This document shows positions 34,012-45,694 of a DNA stretch of 64,000 nucleotides, in pieces (positions within the stretch are counted from its first letter, which is position 1; each line of letters opens with the position of its first letter). The stretch is from Heterocephalus glaber (Eukaryota; Chordata; Mammalia; Rodentia; Bathyergidae), in contig NW_004624801.1 in NCBI RefSeq assembly GCF_000247695.1, positions 2,323,660 through 2,387,659 on the forward strand, in the 5' to 3' direction. A program made the translations under genes and the position numbers. The notes under the pieces were generated by a model that saw only the letters and a program-made list of their open reading frames with translations, had not been told where the DNA came from and searched no databases.

Positions 34012-36120
34012 TTTGTAGAGTCTCAGCAGCTGTCTCCAGGAGTCAGGAGGCTTCGACAATAGATACAAAAGCAGAAGAATACAACCAGAGGGGCAGAGTG
34101 CAAGACACATCTGAGACAGAGGTGTAGGGGGTTGTTGAGGTGCTTGTCTGGTAAGAAGCAAAGTTAGGATTCTGATTTCCAGGAATTAGAAGTATTAACA
34201 CTTTTAAGCAGAGCAGGACTTGGCCAGAGGCAGAAGCAGCAGGAAGGACAAAGTAGAAGAGGAAGAAACCGGGATGGCTCAGATCCCTGATCCAGGTGAG
34301 CAAAGAGAAGAGAATGCAGGTTGCCTCAATGGGGAGGGGACTTGAGAAGTAAGAAAGAGGAGCAGGAAGAAGACAAAGAAGGGAGAGTCAGGTCCTCAGG
34401 GGGTGTAATAAAGGTGAGATGACGCTTTGGTGTTCAAGCCACTAAAAGAAGCCTGATGATGATGCCAAAGAAAAGGGCAAGAGGAAAATTTTAAGAGACA
34501 GTCTCATTAGTTCCGAGCGCATCACAGCCATTCAGACAGAGCAGTCTCTCGGGCTGATGCTCAGGCGGGTGATCTGGGCTCAGAACTGACAGCTCTGGCT
34601 GTAGAAGTGGGTGGCCTCACCAGAAGGCAATGGAGGCAAGAAGAGAAACTCGGGCTGTACCAACTTTTAAAGAGTAGGAGGAGACAAAGAGCAAGATGGA
34701 TGATAGAGAAAGAGCCAACAGAGAGGAGGAGCACAAACAGGAAACATTCCATATGATAGAGGTGGAAGAAGAAAAGTTCCAGAAGAGGAGCGATAGCATA
34801 TTAAAACCAGTGCACAGACACCAAACCATGAACATCTGGAGAAGGAAGCTCTCAGTTTGGTGAGTTCCTCCCGGTAGAAAAGGAAGGCATCATGCAACTA
34901 GCCTTGAGGAACTCGTGGGAGGAACTTGGTCCAAGGTCCTTTGTTAAAGGCAAAACGAAGAGGTCCTTGAGCCAGAAGAGTAGCAAGAAAGGGTATTCCT
35001 AGGCCAGGCCAACCAAAAATGTTACCCACCAGCTCCTGGCTTGAACTCTTTAAGCCTGATGAGAGGGACAGTGTTCTTTAGAGACGTGGAAAGAAAGTGC
35101 CGCACACAGATCCATACGAGGGAAGAGGAGATACAATGGTAGCCCGAGTACTTTTTGTTTCTAAGTAAAATTCCAAACCAGAATAAGAAAGATCATGTCT
35201 GAGTCTATATTATAAGGAAGTTATATTTGAATTTCCTGCCTCTTAATTCAACAAAATAGTGATGGTCTTTGAGCTGATTCAAAGGTCTTTGTGCCCTTCC
35301 TCTAAACCTAAGATCTGAGTCACAGAAGCTGCTCTTTCCAGGAAGGTGGGCATGCTGATAAAGTCTCCGTGCTTGGCTCTCTCTGAAGGCAGTCGCCTGG
35401 GTTATACGTCCCAACCCCAGCACCAGAGAGTGCTAACAGTCCCCTCCCGAATCCCTCCACTGTTTTGCCTCCTCCAGGACACAATTGAGAGCACACACCA
35501 GGCGGAACAAAACAGTGGCAATTGATGACAAATGGACTGAGCTGCCCCCCCCGCATCCCCCTCCCCATTCCCTGTTACCATGGAGACACCAGCCAGCCAA
35601 AGCGAGGTGATCAGGAAATATCTATAAAGGACGGTCTGGTGGATGCAGGTGCTTGGGGAACCAAATGCCAATAAGATCCTTCGATCTGCTGAGGGTGAAA
35701 TGGGGAATCCAGGAACAAGGAACAAAGACAGGCTTCAGCCTTGGCTCTGGAAGCTTTGCTTCTCTGCCCTAGGAGTTAGTTACATCACTCTGATACCTGG
35801 TGACATCACCCACCAAAGCTCTTTTCTTTTCAAATTCTGTTCCTAACTTTCTCATCTAACTACAAACCCAGATAACCTCTAAGATGGGCAGCCAGATAAT
35901 CTGCTCAAGAAGCCATGAAACAGGCCGAAGTTTCCAGAGACTTAAGTCACCAGTACTTCTTTCTTCTTCAACAACTTTGGAAAATAGACAACATGACCAA
36001 GTCGTTAACAGATGTCCCCTTCCCTTTCCTTTGGGACAAACAGTGAACATACAGCTTCAAATTTACAGTAAGAAAGGGTATTTTCTTTCTCTTCAAAATG
36101 ACCTTCCTTTTCTCTTTAGA
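34012..36120. other. Non-coding stretch with X-box/TATA candidate
   Basis: Mostly unique; purine-rich at about 34240-34800. It contains the X-box and TATA pair at 35574-35629. No exon is convincing; the + frame from 35643 (67 codons) begins just after the TATA element but has no recognised family. Confidence 0.4.
35574..35629 (+). promoter_or_regulatory. RFX X-box-like site and TATA element (candidate)
   Basis: GTTACCATGGAGAC at 35574-35587 resembles the RFX X-box GTNRCC-N0-3-RGYAAC: the left half is exact and the right half has two departures. TATAAAG at 35623-35629 follows 36 bp downstream. RFX sites control ciliary and testis genes. A + strand start near 35650 would be predicted, but no transcript evidence is visible. 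Confidence 0.3.
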
Positions 36121-36130
36121 AAAAGGCAGA

Positions 36131-36212
36131 GGGCTGGGATTTAGCTCAGTGGCACCATGCCTGCCTGGCAAGAGAAAAGTCCTGAGTTCGATCCCTGGTA
36201 CGAAAAAAAAAA
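36131..36212 (+). mobile_element. ID-type SINE, + orientation, young
   Basis: GGGCTGGGATTTAGCTCAGTGG and GAGTTCGATCCCTGGTACG with an A-rich tail. The duplication AAAAGGCAGA lies at 36121-36130 and 36213-36222. Confidence 0.95.
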
Positions 36213-36826
36213 AAAAGGCAGAAACACAAAAGTTGGAGAAAGAGAAGGATAAGAGAGTCAACTTGTCATGCAGTATATTCTTCACTATTAGTTTTCTGAG
36301 CAATAGGAAGCCAATAGTCAAATATTAACCTGAGTTGGACCACAGCCCAACAGGTCCAGTGGCCATACTTTCTCCCAAACAACTATCATCAAACATATAC
36401 AGGAAAGAAGGGGATAAATTAACTTTCCAGCAACACCTACCTTTTTATCTTCCAAATATGTTCCTAGTTAGGTGCTTTGAAACTCAATCATTTGAATTGT
36501 TCAAAATCTAGTTACTCAGCACAACTCTTCTAACTCCACAATAAACACATGAAAGTATGGGAGAGGATTCAGCCTATTGCTCTAAGCTCTTAGGTTAGTG
36601 ATTACAAAGGCCAAGGTGGGATATTTGCAGTTGATTGCCCAAAACCTATCAAAGCTCACTGCTTATAGAAAGCACTCAAAGCATACTGGATTGAATATTG
36701 AAACTTTTTAAGTTTTACTGCAGCAGAAATTATAATTAAATCTCCAACCACCCTTCTATTTTTCTTCCATTGTGCAGCAGTCATAGGGTTAAATGGAGAT
36801 TGACCCCACCCAGCTGAAAGGTTGAG

Positions 36827-36872
36827 CCAATCAGCGATGATTGAATGTGTATTCTCCTGCCTCACTGATTGG
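36827..36872. promoter_or_regulatory. Inverted CCAAT (NF-Y) pair (candidate)
   Basis: CCAATCAG at 36827-36834 and its reverse complement CTGATTGG at 36865-36872, 30 bp apart. Each has an optimal NF-Y context (AGCCAATCAG, CTGATTGGTT). There is no TATA element or CpG island nearby. Confidence 0.35.
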
Positions 36873-37238
36873 TTAGGGCAAATGAAGTTTATGACAATCA
36901 ACATGTGGCATTTCCTCATCTGACTCCTGAGGAAAACTTTGCTATGGTTTCTGAGACAGTAAGTTTCTGACTTTGTTAGAGAGCTACCAAAGCCACCCCC
37001 TCATTCTTGGAGAGCATAGTTGGAAGATAATACACCTAGTGCATAGGCCAAACTGGAAGGAAATTGGCCTGAAAGAAAAGATGGTACCACTAAATACAGA
37101 GCAAAGAGAAAATGAAATCACATCTCTGATAACTTTATTATCTGGTTTTTTTCAAATAGATATATCCTAACCCTGAACTTCACCTTCTCAGTTATTTTTC
37201 TTTAAGATAAACCAGTAAACCTTCTGTTGTTTAAGTAC

Positions 37239-37248
37239 GTGTGTGTGT

Positions 37249-37281
<33 letters not shown>

Positions 37282-37289
37282 GAGAGAGG
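37239..37289. repeat. (GT)n(GA)n compound microsatellite
   Basis: GT units followed by GA units, then interrupted AGAGAG. Confidence 0.95.
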
Positions 37290-38379
37290 GAAATGAGCTG
37301 TATTTTTCTTGTTTTTTAAGAGCCTTAATGAGTTTCTTTTTAATTACACATAAAAGATTCTAACCAACATATATGCCAAAAGTGTCATTGATTTAAATAT
37401 TTTGCTGTTAATGAACTACAAAAGTGAATTTTGAAGCCTCAGAAATTTAAATGACAAACAAAATCTCCTCTTTGGAGGCAGGCTGGCTAGATAGTCCACC
37501 AAACTTCCTACCCGGCTTCTATTGTCCAAGGTCTCTAAGCACAACCAACTCCTAATGGTCCCTGTTGCAGGGGTGAGGGGTCAGAGGGGACAGCAGTGCA
37601 CATAAGTACTCCAGAAAACAGGTCCTTCTACTATGTAGCTAAAGCTAATATTTCAATGAATTTGCATTCTCTGGACATAAACTGTGGACCACTGTGAAGG
37701 ACAGATGTCAAAGTCCCTCAACCCAGAAAATGATGACTTTAAATTAGAAATTGATAACATAATATGTAGATAATACCAACACCAATTGTGAGGAAAGGAC
37801 TTTAGGCATTTTACTGGAAATCAACTGCTTTCCTTTTAGCTAAAAGGAAACTACTAACTGGTACCATTAGTCTGGAAGAAGACCCTTCAGCTACTCTATG
37901 ATTTTTTGGAGATTTTATGATTTACTGGCTATATCCTGCCAATGCAGCAATGAAGCTGCATATTGGTCTTTGGCCTTGCGGAAGTGCAGAGTCAAGATAG
38001 TAGGAGATCATTGAGAAATAATGATTACTTGGATGAATGGATGGATGGATGGAAGGATGGACAGATGACAGATTGAGGCTTCACTGGAAAGTACACCAAT
38101 CAATATCATATTATCTAGTCCTAAATATCCTCCCCCAAACAGGAAGACTATTTCTAGTTCCAGACATATTCTCCAATAATGTTTACCAGTCATCTGGCCT
38201 CACAAGCTTTATTGTCACAGATGTTTCAGTAGATATGATAGACGACTACCTCTAGTAGCTTGCTGTTACATGCCTCAGATCTAACACATATACCTTTTCT
38301 TTTTTCTTTTTCACTTCTTCTCCTCCTCAAATAGGAATTTATATCTGCCTTAGACTCATTTAATTCCAAACCAAACCAA

Positions 38380-39070
38380 ACTACTTAGCTCTGTTAATAG
38401 AACCACCATTTTCCTTGGTCAAAGTTCCATATTAGGAAATCATACTCGATCCCCGCTTCTCGTTTGATCCTCCAGTGCAACTTGCAAATCTTTAAAAATC
38501 CATCTCCCTGTGGTCTTTCACATTACTTCTACCTTTCCATTTTTACAGCAACCACTAATATTAGGTCCTCATGAACTTCTCATTTAACCTGGACCCATCA
38601 ATTCTAGAAGTCAGGTTCCTGAATTTCCACTTTACCCCATCATAAGAAAATGGGATAGTATTTCAACAAAACCCTTCTTTTCAAATTAAAATCTCACAGA
38701 TGGAAAAGAGCAAATTCATTTGGATATGGCTAGAATGGAGGAGAGGATCATGCAAGCAATGCATGTCTCCTACAAAGACTTCTCACATCTGTTTCCTTTT
38801 GGCCATTCCCGTCATTCATCCCTCTACTTTACTACTCTACTCTTCATCTAATGCCTGGACTGGTGCAATGGCCTACTGATATGACTCACTTCCTCAACTA
38901 TTCCCCTCCTATCCATTCACTTACAACTGTGTTTTTGACAAATATAAATATGGCCGTATAATTCCTTAGTTTAAAATTTGCAATGGTTCCCTCTCTTTTA
39001 GCCTAGAGATAAAATCCAAATGCCTTCATATCTGGGTCGTGTTCTTTGTAGTGGCTCCTAATTCAACCAT
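38380..39070 (+). mobile_element. L2 LINE fragment
   Basis: CATACTCGATCCCCGCTTCTC, CTGGACTGGTGCAATGGCCTAC and GATAAAATCCAAATGCCTTC appear in the order of the L2 3' region. It is non-coding. Confidence 0.6.
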
Positions 39071-39399
39071 CTCCCTGGGAACTCATGAAAATTGACCCCA
39101 CCATCCATCCCCCCTCCCAGGGGTTCAGAGCTGATAATTAAGTTAGAAAGTGAACCTGCCTTGTGGCCAGGCTCAGTTCTGAGTGAGCATTGGACCATGG
39201 CCAAGTCACCAATCTTCCTCACCCAGAATGCTGTGCATTATAAACTCAGGAGCGGTTTCCACCTGTACTGTCCACCATTCTCCACGGGAACCTGCAGAGA
39301 CAGCAAACACAGAGAACTGGGAAGTAGAGCCAGAGAGAGGGGCCTGATCACATGAGTCTGTGGTCCTTGTTGTTTCTGAAACAAAGCTACATTCCTTCC

Positions 39400-39650
39400 C
39401 TCCCAGGTACGGCACTGATCAATGCTTCCTTGGGCCCCAGGGGCTATCCCACCATTCCTTCTTTCCAGTTCTCCATTTATTCATGTTTAATCAGAGCTGT
39501 GTGTCTATATCTGTCACCAAGGGTCCTAACCATGTACCCACTTTTACCATTTCAGCTCCTTCAGGCCAGGTCTATGTCTTAGTGATCTTTGTTATCCTGA
39601 GTGCCTACCTCGTGGCTGGCACTCAAAGTTAGTTGAATGAAAAATTAATT
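39400..39650 (+). mobile_element. L2 LINE 3' end
   Basis: CTCCTTCAGGCCAGGTCTATG, TGGCTGGCACTCAAAG and GTTGAATGAA mark the L2 terminus. The frames of 76 and 90 codons here are repeat-derived. Confidence 0.65.
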
Positions 39651-39819
39651 TGCTACCAGATATAACTTTCTAGCAACCTCTTTTGGCTGCCTTTCTAACT
39701 CAGAACTAAAGAGAATCTGCATAGCAGTTTGATTGCAGAGACCTTCATAGCTTTGCCTCTTCTCTGCCTCCTGAAGTGGCAGCATCCTCCCTTTGGAGGA
39801 AGTTAACAGCATCACACCG

Positions 39820-40030
39820 ACAGCACCAGATGCTTAGTAATGCTCAGATGTTCACATGCATGTGCTCATTTGGTCCTCCCAGCCATCTGACGGGGTCATG
39901 CCGTTCTTACATCCATCTCCCTTTTTACAGATGAGTATACTGAGACTTAGAGAGACAAAGCAAAGTGTCCAAGGTTGGTCATGTGGTGATGCTACAGGTG
40001 TGCCAGTGCTCTTCTGCTTTTGTTCTGTGG
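39820..40030 (-). mobile_element. MIR SINE, reverse orientation
   Basis: GTGCTCATTTGGTCCTCCCAG, CCCTTTTTACAGATGAGTATAC, CTGAGACTTAGAGAGAC and AAGGTTGGTCATGTGGTG. Confidence 0.75.
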
Positions 40031-40034
40031 TCTT

Positions 40035-41875
40035 TGTATCAGGCTTACTGAGCTGTCTGGCTTTGTTTTCAGATCCAAGTCCCAGAATGTGAGCATGGAT
40101 GTAAATCCTCCATCCCTTAGCCTCTGGTCACTTTGGCCAGGCAGGCCAGAGACAAAATCACCCAAGCACCAGTAGAGGTGGCAGCTGCTTCTGGTCCATG
40201 TCGGACTGAAACCCGACAGCCTTTACTGCCAGGTTAGTGGACCTGCCAGGAATGGGAAGACCAAGGGTGGAAAATCACTCTTGGAAGATCAAGAACATCA
40301 CCAGTGGGGAACACAATGTGCTCCTCCCTCCCTCAACACAGACCCGCTCCACACCCACAGGAAGGTGACAGAAGAGCTGTCATTTGGAGTCAGGAGCAGG
40401 CCAGCGAAGGGACCTCAGGAATGGGTAACAAAGAGTTAAGGCTGCAGCTGCCAGCTCATGCAGTGTGGAGTTATGCTCGGACTGTTCCCACTGGCGACCA
40501 AGTCAGCTGTCATCGGAGAACAAAGAATCCCCCAGAGCCGCTCAAGTTGTGTCACACCCGGGAAGCCCTGAGAGCGCCCTGATTAGGATTTCTAAATCAG
40601 CCCCATCGAGGCCTGAAGAATAAAGGGGAGGAACAATGAGCCCGCCACATTCACACAGTCAGCAGTCCAGGCCGGCTGCCGCCTCCCCGCCACTGCCCCC
40701 TCCCACGGGGCTTCACAGGCCACTTCACCTCCATGGGGACAATCAAATCTCCCCAAAAGCCGCCAGCCCGCTGGAGCAGTGTCCAGAGAGCCTCGGAACG
40801 CTGTGAGGAAATCCACCACACCGGACTCCATCCGTGGGGGGCGGGGTGAGAAACAGGGACCCAACAGGGGGTGGGGTGGAGGGGGTGGAGGCACCAATAA
40901 GGCCACCTTTGGGATCTGACAGGTCAGACGGTGCCCCTCTTGTTCCATTCCAACCAAGTCCACACTGAGTTTAGCCCTGGAGACCCTGGAAAACCCACCC
41001 TGACCCCCAGCCCCAAGCCTGAGGATGCTTCTCCAATAGCAGCTGAAGCCACAGTGGCCTGGAATCTTGTAGCATTTGCAAGGCCATGGAGTCAGAAAGG
41101 TTCCTTATTCCCAGCCGAGCCTCCTGCAAGATGGAGCACATTGCAGGATGTTTTGAAAACATCTTAAATGCAGAGTTCAACTTCATGTCCACTGGAGGGT
41201 ATACTGATGATCCTTGCAAAGCAGAGGGTTGCCGTGTTCATTCACTCTACGTTAAGTGCTTACAAAATACCAACGTGTCACAACCTCAAGTTTGCCAGTG
41301 TTTTTACTCTACTACAATCCCCAAGAAAACTGCAGGTAGAACTCCTCAATTTGGAGGGCTTCCAGTTGTCATTCCAACTTAAACATTTTTCCTTTCTGCA
41401 AATTGCTAAAGCCATCGTCCAGGACAGTGTTCTAGCTTGAGTGAGGGGCGATCCTCAAAAGGAAGCTTTAGGATGTGTGAGGTCAAGGCGATCCTCTAGC
41501 TGCAGTCAAGGGATGCTGGCTGTTCCCATCTCTGTGAGACCAGGTCAGCCTTGTAATCTGTGTGTTACTTCACTGAGAAGTGACGGTGTTCATACTCCTT
41601 GCCTGCAGCCAGGGCTCCATGTGGTGATGTAGGGAAGCATCTTCTGCCTTATGCTTCCCATCAGACCTTTCACCAACTGGCACCATGAGGAATATATATC
41701 TGTGATGCCCCTGTGTCTTCAGGTCCCTGCAAAGCTTCTCTGAAGGAGAATGTGAGGAACAGTATGACCTGGACTCCTCCACTGTCTCCTCCAGCCCCTG
41801 CCCCCAAACCTAAAAGCCAACAGGGAAAAAGCCACAGTCCTTCACAACAGAATACAGACCGTGTCCAGGTTTCTG
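40035..41875. other. Non-coding stretch, GC-richer at 40.5-40.9 kb
   Basis: Between 40550 and 40900 the sequence is GC-rich and repeat-free, with SOX-like AACAATG at about 40632 and a G-quadruplex-capable run at 40835-40886. The 123-codon reverse frame there has no domain. Confidence 0.45.
40835..40886 (+). other. G-rich run, G-quadruplex capable
   Basis: Runs of 6, 4, 5, 4 and 5 G are present. The last three lie within 40867-40886 with short loops; the loop to the first pair is longer. Confidence 0.5.
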
Positions 41876-41879
41876 GCTT

Positions 41880-42162
41880 CCCAGAGTTATGATTTTTCAA
41901 GCTTATCCATGCAGTCATTCTGTTTCTCACTTCAATATAGTTTTCAGCAAATTACATCAGCTAGTCAACACTTTCTGAGTTGGTTTTAGGTGAGTTTGCC
42001 CAACTATTGGGTAACATAAGTGTTCTAAGCACATTTAAGGTAGCCTAAACTAGGCCACTTGGTACATTAAGTGTATGATATGCATTTTTAACTTGTGATA
42101 TTTTCAGGTTGCGATGTTGGCTTATCAAACATAACTCCATTGTAAGTTGAGAAGCACCTATA
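41880..42162 (+). mobile_element. Ancient DNA-transposon-like repeat, family name uncertain
   Basis: TTGCCCAACTATTGGGTAAC, AGTGTTCTAAGCACATTTAAGG, TAGCCTAAACTAGGCC, TTTTTAACTTGTGATATTTTC and CATTGTAAGTTGAGAAGC match a well-known mammalian repeat whose end reads CGACTTACGATGG-like. I recognise the sequence but not its database name with certainty. Confidence 0.55.
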
Positions 42163-42379
42163 ATTCAAATGGCTAGTTTTCAGCTGCAGAGATTCTTTAA
42201 GGGAGCTGAGGGTACTCATTAAATAAACAGGCCAAATGCACCATCAATGCAATATTTCCACAGAAGTACACTCCTGAGATAGAGGAGATACAGTTAACCA
42301 TCAGAGTCCAAATTCAGTAAAGACCCTAGGATTGCTGATATCCACCAATTATGAGACCCATCTTGTGGATTAAGCATTG

Positions 42380-42535
42380 CTTACAGTTTAGACTCATAAC
42401 ACTGAATCCTCATAGCCCAATTTCATAATTGACAAAAGTAAGGCTCATATCTCTCCTAAGGCCACAAAAGTAGCAAACAAAAAGATATTAGCAGCATCAA
42501 GATCTGAACCCAAGTCTGTCTACTCCTACAGCTCT
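42380..42535 (-). mobile_element. MIR SINE, reverse orientation
   Basis: ACTGAATCCTCATAGCCC, CTCCTAAGGCCACAAAAGTAG and AAGATCTGAACCCAAGTCTG. Confidence 0.6.
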
Positions 42536-42689
42536 TGATGACCAAGTTCTCTGGATCCCTTCTACTTGATTAAATTTTGAATCTAAACTAAAGTGTTTAG
42601 CTTGCAAAGGATAGAACAAGATCAAACTAGCAGAGGATGCTCTGACTAGGATGGAAGGAAGGGTGTAGTCTCAAAAGCTAACCCAGTCA

Positions 42690-42840
42690 GATCCATGGCT
42701 AGTTCATTGCTGCCAACATGCTAAAAGCCTAGGGCTGTGCACTTATCCTCCCTGAGCCTCAGTTTCCCCTGGTGTGAGAGTCTGGTAATAAGACCATTTT
42801 TGCTGGGACACTGTGGGGATTAGGATAGACACCTTTGTAG
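42690..42840 (+). mobile_element. MIR SINE
   Basis: CCTCCCTGAGCCTCAGTTTCC, AAGACCATTTTTGCTGG and TGTGGGGATTAGGATAG. Confidence 0.65.
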
Positions 42841-43839
42841 AAATCTCTGGCTCATGATACACACTCTAGAAAGCTTGTTTCTTCCGTCTTCTTCCATAGA
42901 CATCAAGGCAGCTATGAACACTTTCCTAAAATCACCTGCTCTAGTGAAAAACAGAAACAGTTCCATTTTTCAACTTTCCAATTTTCCTGCTTTTTGTTGG
43001 ACCATCTTTTACTCCTCTGAAATCTTGAATTTTAACCTCCTTGAATCTTGTCAGGATTGAGCAACAATAAATGCTGCCTAAAGGTGACCTTGAAGGTGTG
43101 CTCTGGACAGGAGAATCACTGCCAGAATCTGGAGTGTGTGTCTGCCTTTTGTGGGGGCAGAATAGCCTCCAAGTTTGTCAGCACCATTTGTGGATCCAGG
43201 AAAAGGCAGGGATCCATTTAATTAAATGACATGAGAACTTGTTAAGTGCAGGAACAATAATCTAACAATAAGATTGCATCATTGGTAAGGACTCTCACCT
43301 TTTTTCAGAGTTCCTTCAGGTTATTAAGACTTCTAAGTCAGTCTGGGAACTGGGGGGTCTCAGATGTTGGAAAGAAGCCATTGTATTGTGCTGAGAGTGG
43401 TATCCTGCTATTTCAGAATCTAGGCTTAGAGGGTGCTTAAAATGATTGGCATTAATCATTTGGATTAATGAAGGACATAGACACCCCAAATCAAGATTTT
43501 CTCTACTTCAAACTAATTCTTGCTGCACATCAGAGTATTATCAAATCCCTCGACCCACATTTCATTTTAAAATGCCAGCTCAGCTTTGGAAACTAATAAA
43601 GCATTCAAATTGCAAGGCACCAAAAATTGTTGATGTCCCTCAGTGACTGGCGGGAAAGCAGAGGTCTGCTGTGATTGGCCAGATGCTGGGGTGTGGCTCA
43701 GCCCGGGGAGTAAGGATGCAGCTAGCCTGAGAGGAAGAGAGAGTAACAGACCTGGGTAAGCCTGGATTGCTGAAACACACCAGCAGCCATGTGATGGAGA
43801 GCAGAGAATTTAAGAATTTGTGAACCAGACAATGGATGG

Positions 43840-44030
43840 CATAGTTGAAAGAACGGGGACTTTAAAGTCAGGCAACTGGAAGTTTGAATTCCACCTCCGT
43901 CACCCACTGAGAAACCTGTTTCCTCGCCTGCAAAAATAAGTACTTCCTTTTTCACATGGCTGTGGTGACAATGAAATGAAATAAAGAGATACATGTGGAG
44001 CTTGGCACGAGGAAGCACTGGAGACTTGGT
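43840..44030 (+). mobile_element. MIR SINE
   Basis: GGACTTTAAAGTCAGGCAAC, GTTTGAATTCCACCTCC, GTTTCCTCGCCTGCAAAAATAAG and GAAATAAAGAG. The 143-codon reverse frame at 43722-44153 spans it and is not a gene. Confidence 0.7.
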
Positions 44031-44034
44031 AATA

Positions 44035-44555
44035 CTATGGAGTGGACAGCGGTCAGGAGTAAGGCAGGGGCTGAAGGACACAGTGGGTGAGTGGGTGGAT
44101 GCCACGGTTTGTGGCAGTAACCAGAGCAGTGACTGCTCAAGAGGTAAGAACACTAGACTGAAAAATTGGCGTCAAGTGACTAATGGTGACATAAAGTTGT
44201 TTCAGGACAGAGAGGAAACATTTATTAACTCAGGGGAAACAGGAAATGGGAAAATCCCAGGAAGGGAAGAGTAGTCCGGATTGACTCCCAGATGCCAGCT
44301 CAGCTGCAGGGTAGGGAGAAGTCTCACTGATGGCCACCACAGCCTGGGAGGCAGGACAGCCCCGGTGCCACTGTGCAACAGTTGACGTCAGGCTTTGGTC
44401 TTTCTGGCCCATGCTTTTCCTGACTCCCCATTTTACCTGTATTCCCAGAATCCAGTGATTTCACACCAATCACTTGTTCTCTGCCATAAAACATGCTCTC
44501 CAAATATTCATTTGTTGACCAACATCATGGAATAGGAGATGATATAAAATATATC
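44035..44555. other. Non-coding stretch, no gene seen
   Basis: Unique-looking. The frames here (93 codons + strand, 60 codons reverse) have no domain. Confidence 0.4.
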
Positions 44556-44560
44556 CATAT

Positions 44561-44690
44561 TGAGGCTGGAGGTATAGCTCAGTGGTAGACCCTTTGCCTG
44601 GCATGCTTGAGGCCCAGGGTTCCATTCCAGCATGGAAGGAAGGAAGGCAGGCAGGAAGGAAGGGGAGGAAAGAAAGAAAGCAGGCAGGCC
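44561..44690 (+). mobile_element. Older ID-type SINE with GGAA/GGCA microsatellite tail
   Basis: GGCTGGAGGTATAGCTCAGTGG and GGCATGCTTGAGGCCCAGGG, with the B box degraded to GTTCCATTCCAGC. It runs into (GGAA)n/(GGCA)n at about 44634-44690, which has replaced the A tail. This is a classical-ID subtype. Confidence 0.8.
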
Positions 44691-45136
44691 CATCCACAGT
44701 TATTTACATTTGAAAATCTACTAAACAAATAAGTTGGTTCAGCGAACATTTTTGGAGCTGTTTTGTCCTGGTCACGGAGACAGTCACTAAGACCAGAGTG
44801 GACAGAAATGCCGCCCCCCCATCTCTGCCTTAGGACACAGCCTGCTGCTCCTAAGTACTGAGGTGTCTTAGTGGGTTAGCTTCCAACACTGGCCATCCTG
44901 GAGCCACCTGCTCCCTGAATGGGTGAGATGATGCCTGAACACAGCTCTCCTCTCCGTGGGTCCTTTCTGTGCTCACCGTGCCCCAGGAGCAGAGCAGCCC
45001 TCCCTTCTGCCTGGCCCTTCATTCCACCCTGCTTCTCTCACCATGGAGGGCAGACAATGTGGGGAGAAGTGCAGAGAACTGGGGAGGGGAGACCCAAATC
45101 TCAGCTCTTGTTCGTGTTTTCACAAAATTAAATACG

Positions 45137-45160
45137 TGTATGTGTGTGTGTGTGTGTGTA
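45137..45160. repeat. (TG)n microsatellite
   Basis: About ten TG units immediately beside the mariner terminus. Confidence 0.9.
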
Positions 45161-45164
45161 AGCT

Positions 45165-45528
45165 GGAGGTGTGAAAAAGTACAGTGAATGTTTAAATTTT
45201 AAAAATATTTATTACAGTAAAAGACACATTGCCATGAATCCCTCTCACTTTGAACACACTTATCCTATCATTCTTGGGGCTTTCTGAGCAGTTCTGGAAG
45301 TCTTTTCTGTGTGTCTTTCGTTGTGCTGTCCTGGCTGCCTTGATATCCTCAGCTGATTGCAGACATTTCCCTTTCGTGGTCCTTTTGACCTCGGGGAAGA
45401 GCCAGAGTCATGCGGTGTCAGGTTGGGTGAAAAAGCTGGATGAAGACTCCCATAATGCTTTCACAGGTCTGCCTTTCTACTGGGTGGCACTCAGCAGCCA
45501 CGCTCCCCATTGTGTCGGTCACACCTGC
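45165..45528 (-). pseudogene. mariner-family transposon 3' part, transposase C-terminal remnant
   Basis: Read on the reverse strand, this encodes a broken C-terminal transposase piece. It has an FHP-type motif in place of the PYSPD motif, a lysine-rich stretch, then KDFQNC (mariner 'edFQ.C' motif), a damaged DKC and a termination region rich in A/T. It ends in an inverted-repeat terminus whose + strand reads AGGTGTGAAAAAGTACAGTG. Stops and frameshifts are present and the N-terminal two thirds are missing, so it is inactive. The + strand 93-codon frame is only its shadow. The assignment rests on family motifs (Tc1/mariner superfamily). Confidence 0.65.
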
Positions 45529-45690
45529 TAAAGGCACTCATGAAAGAGGACTTCCAGAGCTGCTTCAGAAAGTGCCAGGAATGATGGGCTGGGATAGGTG
45601 TGTCTGAAGCAAGTGGGATTAATTACAGTGTGCTGTCACTGTAGTAATGTTTTTTAGTTCCAGCATTCACTGTATTTTTCGATCACCCCT
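45525..45690 (+). pseudogene. Second mariner 3' part, opposite orientation
   Basis: GAGGACTTCCAGAGCTGCTTC encodes the same EDFQSCF motif on the + strand. A stop follows shortly after, then the same non-coding 3' tail as the left copy (GTGGGATTAATTACAGTG) and the terminus CATTCACTGTATTTTTCGATC. Its terminus is the inverted complement of the left copy's. It is truncated at the junction near 45525, so the two copies meet by their internal, cut ends. Confidence 0.65.
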
Positions 45691-45694
45691 TGCT

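Larger units (their letters stand above)
36225..38375. other. AT-rich non-coding stretch
   Basis: Contains the CCAAT inverted pair at 36827-36872, a (GT)n(GA)n at 37239-37289, and a short (GGAT)n at about 38034-38056. No gene seen. Confidence 0.45.
42165..43835. other. Non-coding stretch around the MIRs
   Basis: Outside the two MIRs this is unique-looking AT-rich sequence with no gene call. Confidence 0.4.

Noticed and set aside
45250..45531. 93-codon + strand frame starting with a hydrophobic segment
   Set aside because: Antisense shadow of the mariner transposase remnant.
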